From Marchantia polymorpha subsp. ruderalis (lineage: Eukaryota; Streptophyta; Marchantiopsida; Marchantiales; Marchantiaceae), in NCBI GenBank assembly GCA_037833965.1, contig AP031356.1, positions 27,318,501-27,382,500 of the forward strand: DNA of 64,000 bases. The letters run 5' to 3'. Both the position numbers and the translations under genes were made by a program. This document shows positions 10,244-19,405 of this stretch, one piece after another. Under the pieces are notes generated by a model. It saw only the letters and a program-made list of their open reading frames with translations, was not told the origin of the DNA and ran no database searches. Every line of letters starts with the position of its first letter. The first letter of the stretch is position 1.

Positions 10244-11740
10244 TGCGTTCCTAGGGTTCGCTCGCCCGCTCATTCTACTTCCGCACTGTCCGCGTTTCTT
10301 TCTCTCTCGGCAAACTCTAATCGCTCTCAATTCCAAATCACGCGCACTCACTTCTCCCTCAATCAACAAGAAATCTCCTGTGCGACGACGACGAGAATGG
10401 TCCGCAGCCAGCAGATGGATGCGCGCAGCGCGCACAAGAGATTGGAATCGCGAATTCAAGAATGGGACGCTCTCCGCCGCCCGGTCGAAGGTCATGGTCG
10501 TCTCTTGGTCGTGAAGAACGTCTCACTTGATGGCCGCGCCGGCTGTACGCTGGAACGGTCTTCGCTCTCACGCGCGGCTTCACGCTCCGCCGTCGTCGAT
10601 TAAACTCTCACGCTCGAATTGGCGGATTTGAACTCCGCGAGCGTGTCACCCTCCGGACATGGGGGCGTAGCGCCGAAGGCGAGTTTTCCGCCTTGCGCGG
10701 TACACTTGTTCGTACCGCCCCTCGGCCAATCTCCTTCTGCCTTGACGCGTGCGTCCGCATGTCGGACGAAAATTCAACTCCTGCCTGTGCGCAGGCAGGG
10801 GCCTCGGCGGATTCTCCGCCGGCGCGGAACTTGAACATCCTCCTGTGCACAGGCGTTCGCCTGTGCGCAGGCGAATTCCGTCCGCGGCGCCGCGCTGGCG
10901 CGGAAGGCGTTGACCGTGGTCAGCCGTCTCCGTCCAGTCTGTCCGTTCCTTGTCTCTCCGTCGGCGCTTCCGCCGCCGCAACTCCGTCCGTCCAAGAGCG
11001 CATCCACCCGTGCCGTCCGCACGGTCCGTACCTATTGGATTACTCTGGCGGCTCTTCCGACGTACGCTGCGCTGCGCTGGCGCGGAAGGCACCGTACACT
11101 TTCTACCTCACAAGGCGCATTTCTAGGGCCCAAGGCGGATTTCCCGCCGACGCCGAAGTGCCTGTGCACAGGCGAACGCCTGTGCGTAGGCGGACTTCGC
11201 GCCTTCCCTAACCCTACTTCGCCTGTGCACAGGCGAACGCCTTCGTCCGCGCATAGGACAAAACTTGAATCCCCCTTCCGCGCAGGCGGAATTCGCGCCG
11301 GTGGCGAACTCCTTCCGCCGCAGGCGACCGCCTCCGTTTCTTCCAGTAGCGATAACTCCCTAAGTCCTCGTCCGTTCCAAGCGTTCTTGGGCTCGTTGGA
11401 ATCAGCGCGTCGAGCTCTTTCCAACGGGATCCTAACTTGGTCAAGGCGCCCGAAAGTTACCTAATTACGAGGGTTTCCCTACAGCCGCGGACGCAACCTC
11501 CGAAGGCGGGTTTTGCGCCTTGCGCCGTAGAGATCCTAACTGCGGAGCTCGCAGGGAGGGTGGTGCCTGACCTTACTACTGCACCCCAAATCCCAGATTC
11601 TACAAGATCCCTTGAGAATCCCCGCGATCTTCCGGATTCACTCTGTTTTGATGTACCGAAGGCTATTTACAATGCTGCCAGGGTACAGTTTTCCAAAAAT
11701 GTTTTAATTTCCTCAAAATTGCCAAAAGTGGGGTACCACA

Positions 11741-11758
11741 TGCCCCCCTCCTCAATTG
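11741..11758 (-). other. Polypurine tract of element A
   Basis: The minus strand reads CAATTGAGGAGGGGGGCA directly before the 3' LTR start at 11740. A purine run next to the 3' LTR is the standard plus-strand primer for reverse transcription. The same 18 bases occur in element B at 23319-23336. Confidence 0.85.
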
Positions 11759-11777
11759 TGAGCGCCCACGCGAACAC

Positions 11778-14618
11778 TCACATGTGGTATTTCTTCAACC
11801 GCCACCCGTTCACTCGGGTGCCTAACAAATCGCCGGCCAGGTCCGCAAGTTGGATGGACCCATTCGGGAAGACTTCGACAACCCTGTAAGGTCCCATCCA
11901 CCTTAGGTGCAGTTTGCCTGGGAATCTGGCATGCCTGCTGTCGTAGAGCAATGCCAAATCACCCGCCTGCAGTAGTACCGGTTTGATCTTTTTATCGTAC
12001 CTCTCCTTTCGGCGGAGCTGGATTTTCCTGGTGCGATCTTCGGCGTCTCTTCTCCTTTCATCCAGCAGCGTGACCTCCTGTAACCTGTAGAGCTGACTCT
12101 CCTCTGCGCCCATCCTCTGCAAATCCATCGTTCGATGTGTGGGTACTTCAAATTCGATTGGGAGGATCGGGTGTTGCCCATACACCAGAAAGTATGGTGT
12201 CTGTTTGGTCGTGATCTTCTCAGCTGTGCGGTACGCCCATAGAGCGGCTGCTAGCTTCGTATCCCAGTCGTGAGCGTGATTCACCGTGACCTTGAGTAGT
12301 ATTTTACACAGCAGTCCATTGGACTTCTCCGTCAGTCCATTTGCCTTAGGATTGTATGGAGTAGTCTTCCGGTGCTTGATGTGGAAGTACCGTGTCAGGT
12401 CTTCGATGATCTGATTAAGAAAATGCGTGCCCCGGTCGCTGACTAGTTCTAAGGGACATCCATAGCGTGTGATGATTGACTCGAACAAGAATGCTGCCAC
12501 TGTGGCAGCATCATCCCTTCTGGTGGCCCTGGCCTCTACCATTTTGGTGGCGTAGTCCGTTGCTACCAGAATGTAGCGCCTTCGTGTACTTCTAGTCACT
12601 GGTTGTATCGGCCCTACAAAGTCAATACCCCACTTTTCGAAAGGTGCTAGAGGCATGATGGGAGTCAGGGGCCATCGTGTTGTAGGCGTCGGTCTCCCCG
12701 TCCTCTGGCAACTGTCGCACTTGCGGATGTAATCGAGAACATCCTTAAACATGGTCGGCCACCAATATCCCGCATTTAGGATCTTTGTGACCGTGTTCCT
12801 GGTGGCATAGTGTCCACCCGCCTCCTCTGTATGCATCGCACTCACTATCCTTGGTACTTCTGATTCCTCCAAGCATCTGCATAAGCGCTCATCCGCCATC
12901 TTCTTGAACAAAACCCCCTGCTGGAGTTGATACGGGCCTGCCTTATGAATGAAGACAGTTCGCTGTTCCAAATCCATGCCCTCGGGGCACTGGAGGGTTA
13001 GCAGATATCGATACAGGTCGGCATAGCGGGACTCATGTCCTGCAGACAACTGAAATAACTCTTCATCTGGAAAATCGTCCACCAATTCCTCCTCTGTCGG
13101 CTGTGTCCATAATCGGGACAAGTAATCCGCATTTTCGTGGTGCACCCCTTTCCTGGTCTGGACTGTGTAGGTGAACTCTTGTAGTAATAACACCCACCTG
13201 GCGATTCGACCGGATAGGTCGGCTTTCTTAACTAGGTGTTGCAATGCGTAGTGGTCCACATGGAACACAAACTCGTAACAGATTAGGTAGTGACGGAACT
13301 TTTTACAGGAGTACACCATCCCCAACGCTTCTCTCTCCGTCGTGGTGTACTTCCGCTCTGCTAGAGACAGCTGTCGGCTCGCGAAGTAGATCGGGTAGTC
13401 CTTTTTGTTGTCATCCTTTTGACTCAGTACTACACCGATGGCGAATGCCGAAGTGTCAACGTAAACATGGAATGGTCGATTCCAGTCTGGACTCCTTAGT
13501 ACGGGAGCAGTCGTGAGTTTCGCTTTCAGAGCTTCAAATGCTGTCTGCTGGTTCGCACCCCAAGCATAAGGCTCGTCCTTCTTCAACAACTTGGTCAGGT
13601 CCGCCGCCAGTATTGCATACATGTGTATGAATCTTCGGTAGTAGCCCACATGACCCAGGAATGCTCGCAGCTCTCTTAGATTCGTGGGTGGCTCAAGCTC
13701 GAGTATAACCTTGACCTTCTCGATGTCCACCGCAATGCCTTCTGCCGAGACCCGATGACCCAACAAGATCCCACTAGTCATGAAGAAAAAGCACTTCTCG
13801 GGATGCAGCGATAAACTGCTCTCTCTACATTTATCGAAAGTCTGCTTCAAGTGACTTAGGTGTTCAGACCGCTTCCCAAAGACACAGAAGTCATCTATGA
13901 ATATTTCTAGGAACTTCCTCAGTTGTTCCTGAAAGATATTGGTCATCATCCGTTGAAAGGTGGCAGGCGCGTTGCACAGACCGAAGGGCATCTTGTGGTA
14001 TGCGTAAGTTCCCCAGTCGGTTGTGAACGTAGTTTTATCCTTGTCCTGTTCACGGATAGACACCTGATTGTAACCTGAGAACCCATCCAGGAAGCTATAA
14101 CATTCATGTCCGGCAACATGGTCTAGAATGGCATCCGTGAATGGTAACGGGTGATGATCCTTGCGTGTTGCCGCATTCAACTTCCGGAAATCCTGACACA
14201 CTCGTATCTTACCCGTCAACTTCTTGGGTACGATAACAATCGGCGACACCCACTCACTGCTGAGCACAGGGTAAATAATACCAGCGCTCAAGTACTTATC
14301 TATCTCCTCTTTCACTAGCAAGGAGTACTTTGGGTTGAGGCGATACTGGCGCTGTCGTATGGGTACTGAGTCGTCCAGTAAATCGATACGGTGCTCCCCA
14401 TACCGTGCAGGTATCCCCTTCATGTCCTCGATCTTCCAGGCGAAGACGTCGACATAGTGGCTAAGGAACGCCTGTACTTTCCTTAGCTCGTCTCCTCTCA
14501 CTGCGCTTGATACCTTCAAGCACTTGCCGGGACTGAGTTGTACTTCGTGACAGTCACTAGGGTCGACAATGCCCTCGGTGTGACTCGTCTCACTCCTTCC
14601 CAGTCCCACAGTTAATTG
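11778..14618 (-). CDS. pol: Pol of element A: RT, RNase H and integrase
   Basis: The frame follows the Gag UAG in phase and has no early ATG (the nearest start-like codon is GTG at 14609), so it should be made by stop-codon read-through. Numbered from 14609, the reverse transcriptase has LDGFSGY (Asp175) and FIDDF (Asp239-Asp240). RNase H has VDTS (Asp385), TEREAL and NADYLSRL (Asp495). The integrase has an H593/H600 and C631/C634 zinc-binding set and the catalytic triad Asp663, Asp725, Glu761, with exactly 35 residues between the last two. The C-terminus has a FPGKLHLRW-GPY motif and ends without a chromodomain. All motifs look intact. The product copies the RNA into cDNA and inserts it in the nucleus. 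Confidence 0.93.
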   Translation of the reverse strand, partial: QLTVGLGRSETSHTEGIVDPSDCHEVQLSPGKCLKVSSAVRGDELRKVQAFLSHYVDVFAWKIEDMKGIPARYGEHRIDLLDDSVPIRQRQYRLNPKYSLLVKEEIDKYLSAGIIYPVLSSEWVSPIVIVPKKLTGKIRVCQDFRKLNAATRKDHHPLPFTDAILDHVAGHECYSFLDGFSGYNQVSIREQDKDKTTFTTDWGTYAYHKMPFGLCNAPATFQRMMTNIFQEQLRKFLEIFIDDFCVFGKRSEHLSHLKQTFDKCRESSLSLHPEKCFFFMTSGILLGHRVSAEGIAVDIEKVKVILELEPPTNLRELRAFLGHVGYYRRFIHMYAILAADLTKLLKKDEPYAWGANQQTAFEALKAKLTTAPVLRSPDWNRPFHVYVDTSAFAIGVVLSQKDDNKKDYPIYFASRQLSLAERKYTTTEREALGMVYSCKKFRHYLICYEFVFHVDHYALQHLVKKADLSGRIARWVLLLQEFTYTVQTRKGVHHENADYLSRLWTQPTEEELVDDFPDEELFQLSAGHESRYADLYRYLLTLQCPEGMDLEQRTVFIHKAGPYQLQQGVLFKKMADERLCRCLEESEVPRIVSAMHTEEAGGHYATRNTVTKILNAGYWWPTMFKDVLDYIRKCDSCQRTGRPTPTTRWPLTPIMPLAPFEKWGIDFVGPIQPVTRSTRRRYILVATDYATKMVEARATRRDDAATVAAFLFESIITRYGCPLELVSDRGTHFLNQIIEDLTRYFHIKHRKTTPYNPKANGLTEKSNGLLCKILLKVTVNHAHDWDTKLAAALWAYRTAEKITTKQTPYFLVYGQHPILPIEFEVPTHRTMDLQRMGAEESQLYRLQEVTLLDERRRDAEDRTRKIQLRRKERYDKKIKPVLLQAGDLALLYDSRHARFPGKLHLRWMGPYRVVEVFPNGSIQLADLAGDLLGTRVNGWRLKKYHM

Positions 14619-14621
14619 CTA
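14613..14621 (-). promoter_or_regulatory. Gag-Pol read-through site UAG-CAA-UUA
   Basis: Gag ends with Glu-Asp-Glu-UAG, followed in the same frame by CAA-UUA and then an open pol frame. UAG-CAR-YYA is the known tobamovirus-type leaky stop context. Gag, the stop and Pol share one phase, and Pol has no nearby ATG. Element B has UAG-CAA-CUA at the same place, which also fits the consensus. Confidence 0.8.
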
Positions 14622-17405
14622 TTCGTCTTCCGGCTGAATAGCTTCCGTCTCTTCTTCTTCTTCCACCGAACAGCAGGCAACGAATCCCACGAAGTAATCG
14701 GATTCGGTACCACTGGAATCCGATCGCGCGGTCGACTCACTGTCCTCGCCCGATGTGTAACCTGCACTTGTCGATGGGGTCTCTCCTTCGTGCCTGACCC
14801 TATTCCAGGGCATTGTAATGGTGTTGGTCGGTTCCGAAGGATGAGGAAACTTAAGGCGATGTCTTCGCCAGTCACATCTGACTTGTGCACCATATAGCCA
14901 TGGTCGCCCGAGCAGAACGTCATAGCCCTGCTTCATCATCGGTTGAAGGATGATATACGTCAACCGAAAGTCCGCACCCCCGATGGTTGTCTTGACATTG
15001 CGCAGCATACCTGCAGGCATTCTCCGCGTCTGATCCGCTAATCTCAACACACGCTTCGAGGGTTCGTATTGACTGAACCCCAAGGCTCTCGCTGTATCCT
15101 CCGTCATTATGTTGACTCCTGATCCAGAGTCGATTGGCACTCTGCGTACACAACATCCGGCTATCTCCACATCGATCTCGGGTGGCCCTTGGTCTTCGCT
15201 CTCCACTTGATATACTTGAGAGGATGTGGATGCTCGCGGCTTCCGCGGATGCCGTAGCGAAAGCATCAACATTCTCCGATACGTCTTATTGTCCTCCAAG
15301 AGCTGCTTGAACGTAATGTTCACTTTTCGACTCCCGAGATCTTCAACCAAGTCATAGTGGGCGCGTTGGGGCGCCGGGGTCGGCGACGCTCTGCGAGGTT
15401 CCACGGTGGCTGCCAACTTCGCCCCAAGGGAGGATGTCAGGTCTGGCCGCGGTGGATCCTTTTGAGTGCGGATCGCTTCCTGCAACAGGTTGGCTACCTC
15501 GTTGCGGATATCCGGAGCATAGTCCCGTTTCAGTAGGCGCACTGGCTCGTCCTCGACTGCTGCCTGGGGGCGCACTGCTGGTGCCTCCCGCGTAGTCAAA
15601 GACTTCCGAGCAGGTCGCGAGTCGGACTTGCTGGATGTCTTCTCCTTTCCTTTTCCCGTCCGGTCGGCGGTTCTCCGTTCGTGCTTGCGAGTGTCACGCT
15701 CTTGCTCCTTGGATTTCTTGGAGCTACGAGTTTCGACCCGTGCGCACATAACCTCTTCAGCCGGCCATTCTTCGTCTTCGCCATCCCCGTCTGAACCTAC
15801 TTCGACCTGGTTAACTTGCACGTCCTCCTTGGCAGGAGTGTTCACAAATCGTACCACTGGCCGAGGGACTGGTGGCTGATCACACTCTGGCGCAGTGTGC
15901 CCGACCTTCTTGCAATTACTACATGTCGGAGCATAATCGTTTCGCCTTTTTGGATGGGGACACTGCGGTGAGAAGTGCCCAACTTCCCCGCAATTATAAC
16001 AAGCTCGCGGTGGCGGTGGGTCAAACGTCCCTGGAGGTGCTCTCCGCCTCACAGGTACCGTAGTGGCCCGATCCACCGGAATATATCGTGGAACTTGCAT
16101 TGCTGAAACCGCAGGAGGGGTAGGCACCGACTGGACGGCGTAGGCTGTCTCTTCGCTAGCCTCTCCATAGTACTGAGGGTGCTCTCCATAGTACTGAGGG
16201 TGCTCTCCATAGTACGGTTGCGCCCACTCTACTGCGTTGACTGGATATGACGGCCGGGTGGTAAGGCACTCGGTGTTTGCATGTCCCACCGCCCCGCACG
16301 TAGTACACCATAAGTTCGCTCGCACTCTCCCGGGTGATTTTCGGCGATCATGCCCGCCTACCACTTGAACCCTGAGATCGGCGAAGTCCTTCACAAGGGT
16401 CTCCATCTTCGAAGCTATATCTCCCGGCGCTCTGTCCGTAGTCACTCGTCGGATGCCCTTTTTCTTCGCTGACCCATGCTTCTTCCTCTTCTTCTCCTCC
16501 TCCGACGATGAGGTTTCCTCTTCTTCGGATGAAGAACGGTTCTCGTCCGAAGACGATTCCTCCGATGACGGAGTTGTACCTCTACGCCGTCTTCGCCCTC
16601 CCTTCGGTTTGCGCTCCTTCGACTCCCGTCTCTCTCTCCCTCTTCGGTTGAGAGTGGAAGTTTCGAAGGCTTCTGCCGATGCAATCACATCCTCAATAGT
16701 GTCGCACTTGCTGCGTCGGCAAAAAGTCTCCATCTCCCGAGTTAAACCGGTCACGTACCAATCCACAGCTTGTTGTACCGAGAAAGGGGACCCTGGTCCT
16801 GTTTTCGGTATTCTGTCGAGGAGGTCCATAAATCTCTCAGTGTAGTCACGCAGACTCTCCTTCTTCTCTCGCTGCAAATTACGTAACTTCGTCAAAACCC
16901 GGCTGTCGTAGCCGAGCTCGCGAAAGCGACGAAGGAACTTCTCCTTCAGCTGGGCCCATGTTGTCAACCCAGTCGGATCGATGCTCTCGTGATTATACCA
17001 ACTCCTCGCTTTCTTCGACTCGAATAACTTGATGTATGAATCTGCATCGTCGTCATCCCCACTCCCTTTGTACTTCGGGTAGGAATGTTTAGTAATCGGC
17101 TGAGGTAGCCGCACATTGGCTTGTCCGTCCGCCATCAGTGTGTCTGTCGACGGTCCTCGGACGGTCGGTTGTACTTCACTAGGCGGGTCCGTGCAAGGAA
17201 TATCTAGTAGAACTGTAAGCACCAAGTTTGGTTCCGAGTCGCCGGGGGTAGGTTCCCCAAGGATGTCGGCCGAACTAGGCTTAGGTACTCTTTTTGGTGT
17301 TTTCTTGGTTTGACGCCGTGTCTCTTCCACGGCCTTCTCTGAATCTCGTCGGAACTTGCGGACAGCTCTAGCACTTAGGTTGCTCCCGCCAGCCCCAGTC
17401 GACAT
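14619..17405 (-). CDS. gag-pro: Gag-protease of element A
   Basis: The 928-codon ORF starts 46 bases after the primer site. A retrotransposon Gag (capsid) domain spans about residues 105-250. A Ser/Glu/Lys-rich segment follows at 255-320. Three CCHC zinc knuckles lie at Cys367-Cys380, Cys469-Cys482 and Cys495-Cys508. The aspartic protease has the active site Asp759-Ser760-Gly761 and the later LLGRPWL motif at 831-837. Gag coats the RNA and forms particles, and the protease releases the mature parts. The capsid domain lacks 22 residues after Phe-Glu-Ser (near residue 130) that element B retains and that match the usual DEDRLRxFPxxL helix, so this Gag may be defective. A YYGEHPQ repeat lies at 398-414. 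Confidence 0.92.
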   Translation of the reverse strand: MSTGAGGSNLSARAVRKFRRDSEKAVEETRRQTKKTPKRVPKPSSADILGEPTPGDSEPNLVLTVLLDIPCTDPPSEVQPTVRGPSTDTLMADGQANVRLPQPITKHSYPKYKGSGDDDDADSYIKLFESKKARSWYNHESIDPTGLTTWAQLKEKFLRRFRELGYDSRVLTKLRNLQREKKESLRDYTERFMDLLDRIPKTGPGSPFSVQQAVDWYVTGLTREMETFCRRSKCDTIEDVIASAEAFETSTLNRRGRERRESKERKPKGGRRRRRGTTPSSEESSSDENRSSSEEEETSSSEEEKKRKKHGSAKKKGIRRVTTDRAPGDIASKMETLVKDFADLRVQVVGGHDRRKSPGRVRANLWCTTCGAVGHANTECLTTRPSYPVNAVEWAQPYYGEHPQYYGEHPQYYGEASEETAYAVQSVPTPPAVSAMQVPRYIPVDRATTVPVRRRAPPGTFDPPPPRACYNCGEVGHFSPQCPHPKRRNDYAPTCSNCKKVGHTAPECDQPPVPRPVVRFVNTPAKEDVQVNQVEVGSDGDGEDEEWPAEEVMCARVETRSSKKSKEQERDTRKHERRTADRTGKGKEKTSSKSDSRPARKSLTTREAPAVRPQAAVEDEPVRLLKRDYAPDIRNEVANLLQEAIRTQKDPPRPDLTSSLGAKLAATVEPRRASPTPAPQRAHYDLVEDLGSRKVNITFKQLLEDNKTYRRMLMLSLRHPRKPRASTSSQVYQVESEDQGPPEIDVEIAGCCVRRVPIDSGSGVNIMTEDTARALGFSQYEPSKRVLRLADQTRRMPAGMLRNVKTTIGGADFRLTYIILQPMMKQGYDVLLGRPWLYGAQVRCDWRRHRLKFPHPSEPTNTITMPWNRVRHEGETPSTSAGYTSGEDSESTARSDSSGTESDYFVGFVACCSVEEEEETEAIQPEDE

Positions 17406-17450
17406 TCACCGAGCATGGCTGCTCGTAAAAACCCCGGTGTTGACGCAACT

Positions 17451-17469
17451 GTCCCCGGCAGCGGCGCCA
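17451..17469 (-). other. Primer binding site of element A (tRNA-Asp)
   Basis: The minus strand reads TGGCGCCGCTGCCGGGGAC, complementary to the 3' end of plant tRNA-Asp (CCGGCAACGGCGCCA type) with one internal difference. It lies 22 bases from the LTR edge at 17492, an unusually large gap. The gap carries an AGAAG-CCGACAA-CUUCU stem-loop in RNA sense. Element B has the same site and the same gap. Confidence 0.85.
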
Positions 17470-17491
17470 AATAGAAGTTGTCGGCTTCTTA

Positions 17492-18445
17492 TGTAATAAC
17501 CCACTAAAGGCTAAAACTGCAATATAGTGGTAGAAAGGTCGAACCCACAGGGACAGAGGAACACACAGGGTACAAAGTGTCACGTTTTAACAGACTATTG
17601 AGGAGTTTGAATTCTCAGGCAACTGTCACTCCCAGAAATACTGCAAGTGTCCACTCGGAGCGCACTCGGAGGTCGCACAGTGCAGCGTAACACACACACA
17701 CACACACACCTGAAACTACAGAAACACAACCCAGAGATCCGTTAGGACCTCTACTTCAAGATTTCAGGGGGAAAGTCTCTCAAGAGTACACTCGGCAAAG
17801 CTGCGGGCAGTGACTTCCAACTCCGGCTTTTACAACGCTTCCACTAGCTTGCTGCTAGTGTAGGAAACCCGGTTTGGACTGCCTACTTCGGATCGAAGTC
17901 ACTCATACGCGGTGAACAACACTCTCAACTCACAAAACGCGCAGAGAACACAGGTCCACACTGAAGGACTCACTGTGAAACGTTCCAGTAACACAACAAC
18001 AGTCTATTGAAGAGTTTGAATTCTCAGGCACTTGTCATTCCCAGAAATACTACAGGGGTTACCCTCAAGGCACCTGCTGCAGCGTAACCTGAATTTACAA
18101 CCAAGGCTTACACGAAGTAGCAAAACTTCACTTTGGCATTCAGGGGAAAAATCCCAAGGAGTACAATCAGAAAGAAACACTCGAAGGTGTAGGGGCGAAA
18201 CTGTTCAAGTATCTAACTAGTCACTGGCTCTGAGCATCGGCAGTCACCCGCAGGTGCAGTTCCGAACTACTCAAGTCTCTAACCAATGTACTAGCTCTGA
18301 ACATTCGGCCGAAGGCCTTCAGCTACAAAATGCGGAACGCTAAGTTGTAACTCCTCGTGCGTGGTGACAGAACTCAAGGACACAAACACGCAAAGGAAAT
18401 GGGTTCCTGATCTGCACTTCTGATGGGAAAGAACCCCAGGCAAAA
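17492..18445 (-). repeat. Element A 5' LTR, inner part (R/U5)
   Basis: This part is colinear with 6334-7287 of the 3' LTR and ends at 18445 in CAAAA, the target duplication of element B. The remaining part of this LTR is at 33982-38439. Together, after removing the duplication, they total 5407 bp. No gene is called; small frames here are shared by all U5 copies and look incidental. Confidence 0.93.
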
Positions 18446-19343
18446 TGTAATAACCCACCAAAGGCTAAAACTGCAGTATGGTGGTAAAAAGATCGAACCC
18501 ACAGGGACAGAGGCAACACACAGAGTAAAAGTGTCACGTTTAACAGACTTTTGGTAGAGTTTGAATTCTAGGCGACTGTCACTCCCAGAAATACTGTAGT
18601 GCTCGACTCGGAGGCTCGACTCGGAGGAGGAACTCAACTCGGAGGATGCTCGGAGGATGCACGGTACAGCTTGGTCACTCAACACACACACACACACACA
18701 CCTGAAACTGGCAAAAAGCACAACTCGGAGGTCGGTCAGGACCTCCGCTTCGGATTTCAGGAGGAAAGTGTCTCGTAAGTTCACTCAGAGGTTCTGCAGG
18801 AAGTGCCTCCCACTCCGGCTTTTACTGCCCTTCCGCCAGGAACTAGCGGGGGTACCCGGACTGGACTTCTCACTTCGGAACGAAGCCTCTACGTACGCCG
18901 TGGACGTCACCCTCGACTATCACACAAAACGCAGGGAGTGCAGACCCGACTGAGAACTTACTGAAAACACGATCCAGTAACACACACACAACCTGAATTA
19001 CAAACCAAGGTTTACACGAAGTAATGAAACTTCACATTGGCATTCAGGGGAAACTTCCCGTAGGAGTACAATCAGGATATGTCACTCGAAGGAGTAAGGG
19101 GGAACTGTTCAAGTATCTAACTCGCAGCCGGCTCTGAGTATCAGAAATCACCCGCAGGTGCAGATCCGCACTACTCAAGTCTCTAACCGGGTACTAGCTC
19201 TGAACATTCAGCCGAAGGCCTTCAACTACAACATACGGTAACTTCGCTATGCTGCAGCTTCTCTACGTGGTGCCAGGACCAAAATGCACAAACACGCCAA
19301 GAAAGTGAGTTCCTGATCTGCACTTCCGAAACTGGAAGAGTCC

Positions 19344-19372
19344 CAAGGCAAAACGCCTTGATCTATTTTATA
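19344..19372 (-). promoter_or_regulatory. TATA box and hairpin, element B 3' LTR
   Basis: The minus strand has TATAAAAT followed by the inverted repeat CAAGGCGTTTTGCCTTG. Compared with A (CCAGGC/GCCTGG) both arms have changed together, which keeps the pairing. The equivalent site in the 5' LTR has its TATA box at 30028-30035. Confidence 0.7.
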
Positions 19373-19405
19373 CTCTCAAAAGATCCTAACTAGCACTACG
19401 CTATC

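Larger units (their letters stand above)
6334..11740 (-). repeat. Element A 3' LTR (5407 bp)
   Basis: On the minus strand the LTR begins TGTGGTACCCCAC at 11740 and ends GGGTTATTACA at 6334. The order is U3 (outer repeats 10500-11740, then the long ORF), TATA box at 7299-7306, a hairpin at 7278-7294, then an R/U5 segment of about 0.9 kb. That segment has a CA/TG microsatellite near 6532-6552 and two copies of a 54-bp block. The polypurine tract abuts it at 11741. Its length equals that of the reconstructed 5' LTR exactly. Confidence 0.93.

Noticed and set aside
11778..11900. Chromodomain at the end of Pol
   Set aside because: Pol ends soon after the FPGKLHLRW-GPY motif with GTRVNGWRLKKYHM; no chromodomain aromatic cage is present in A or B.
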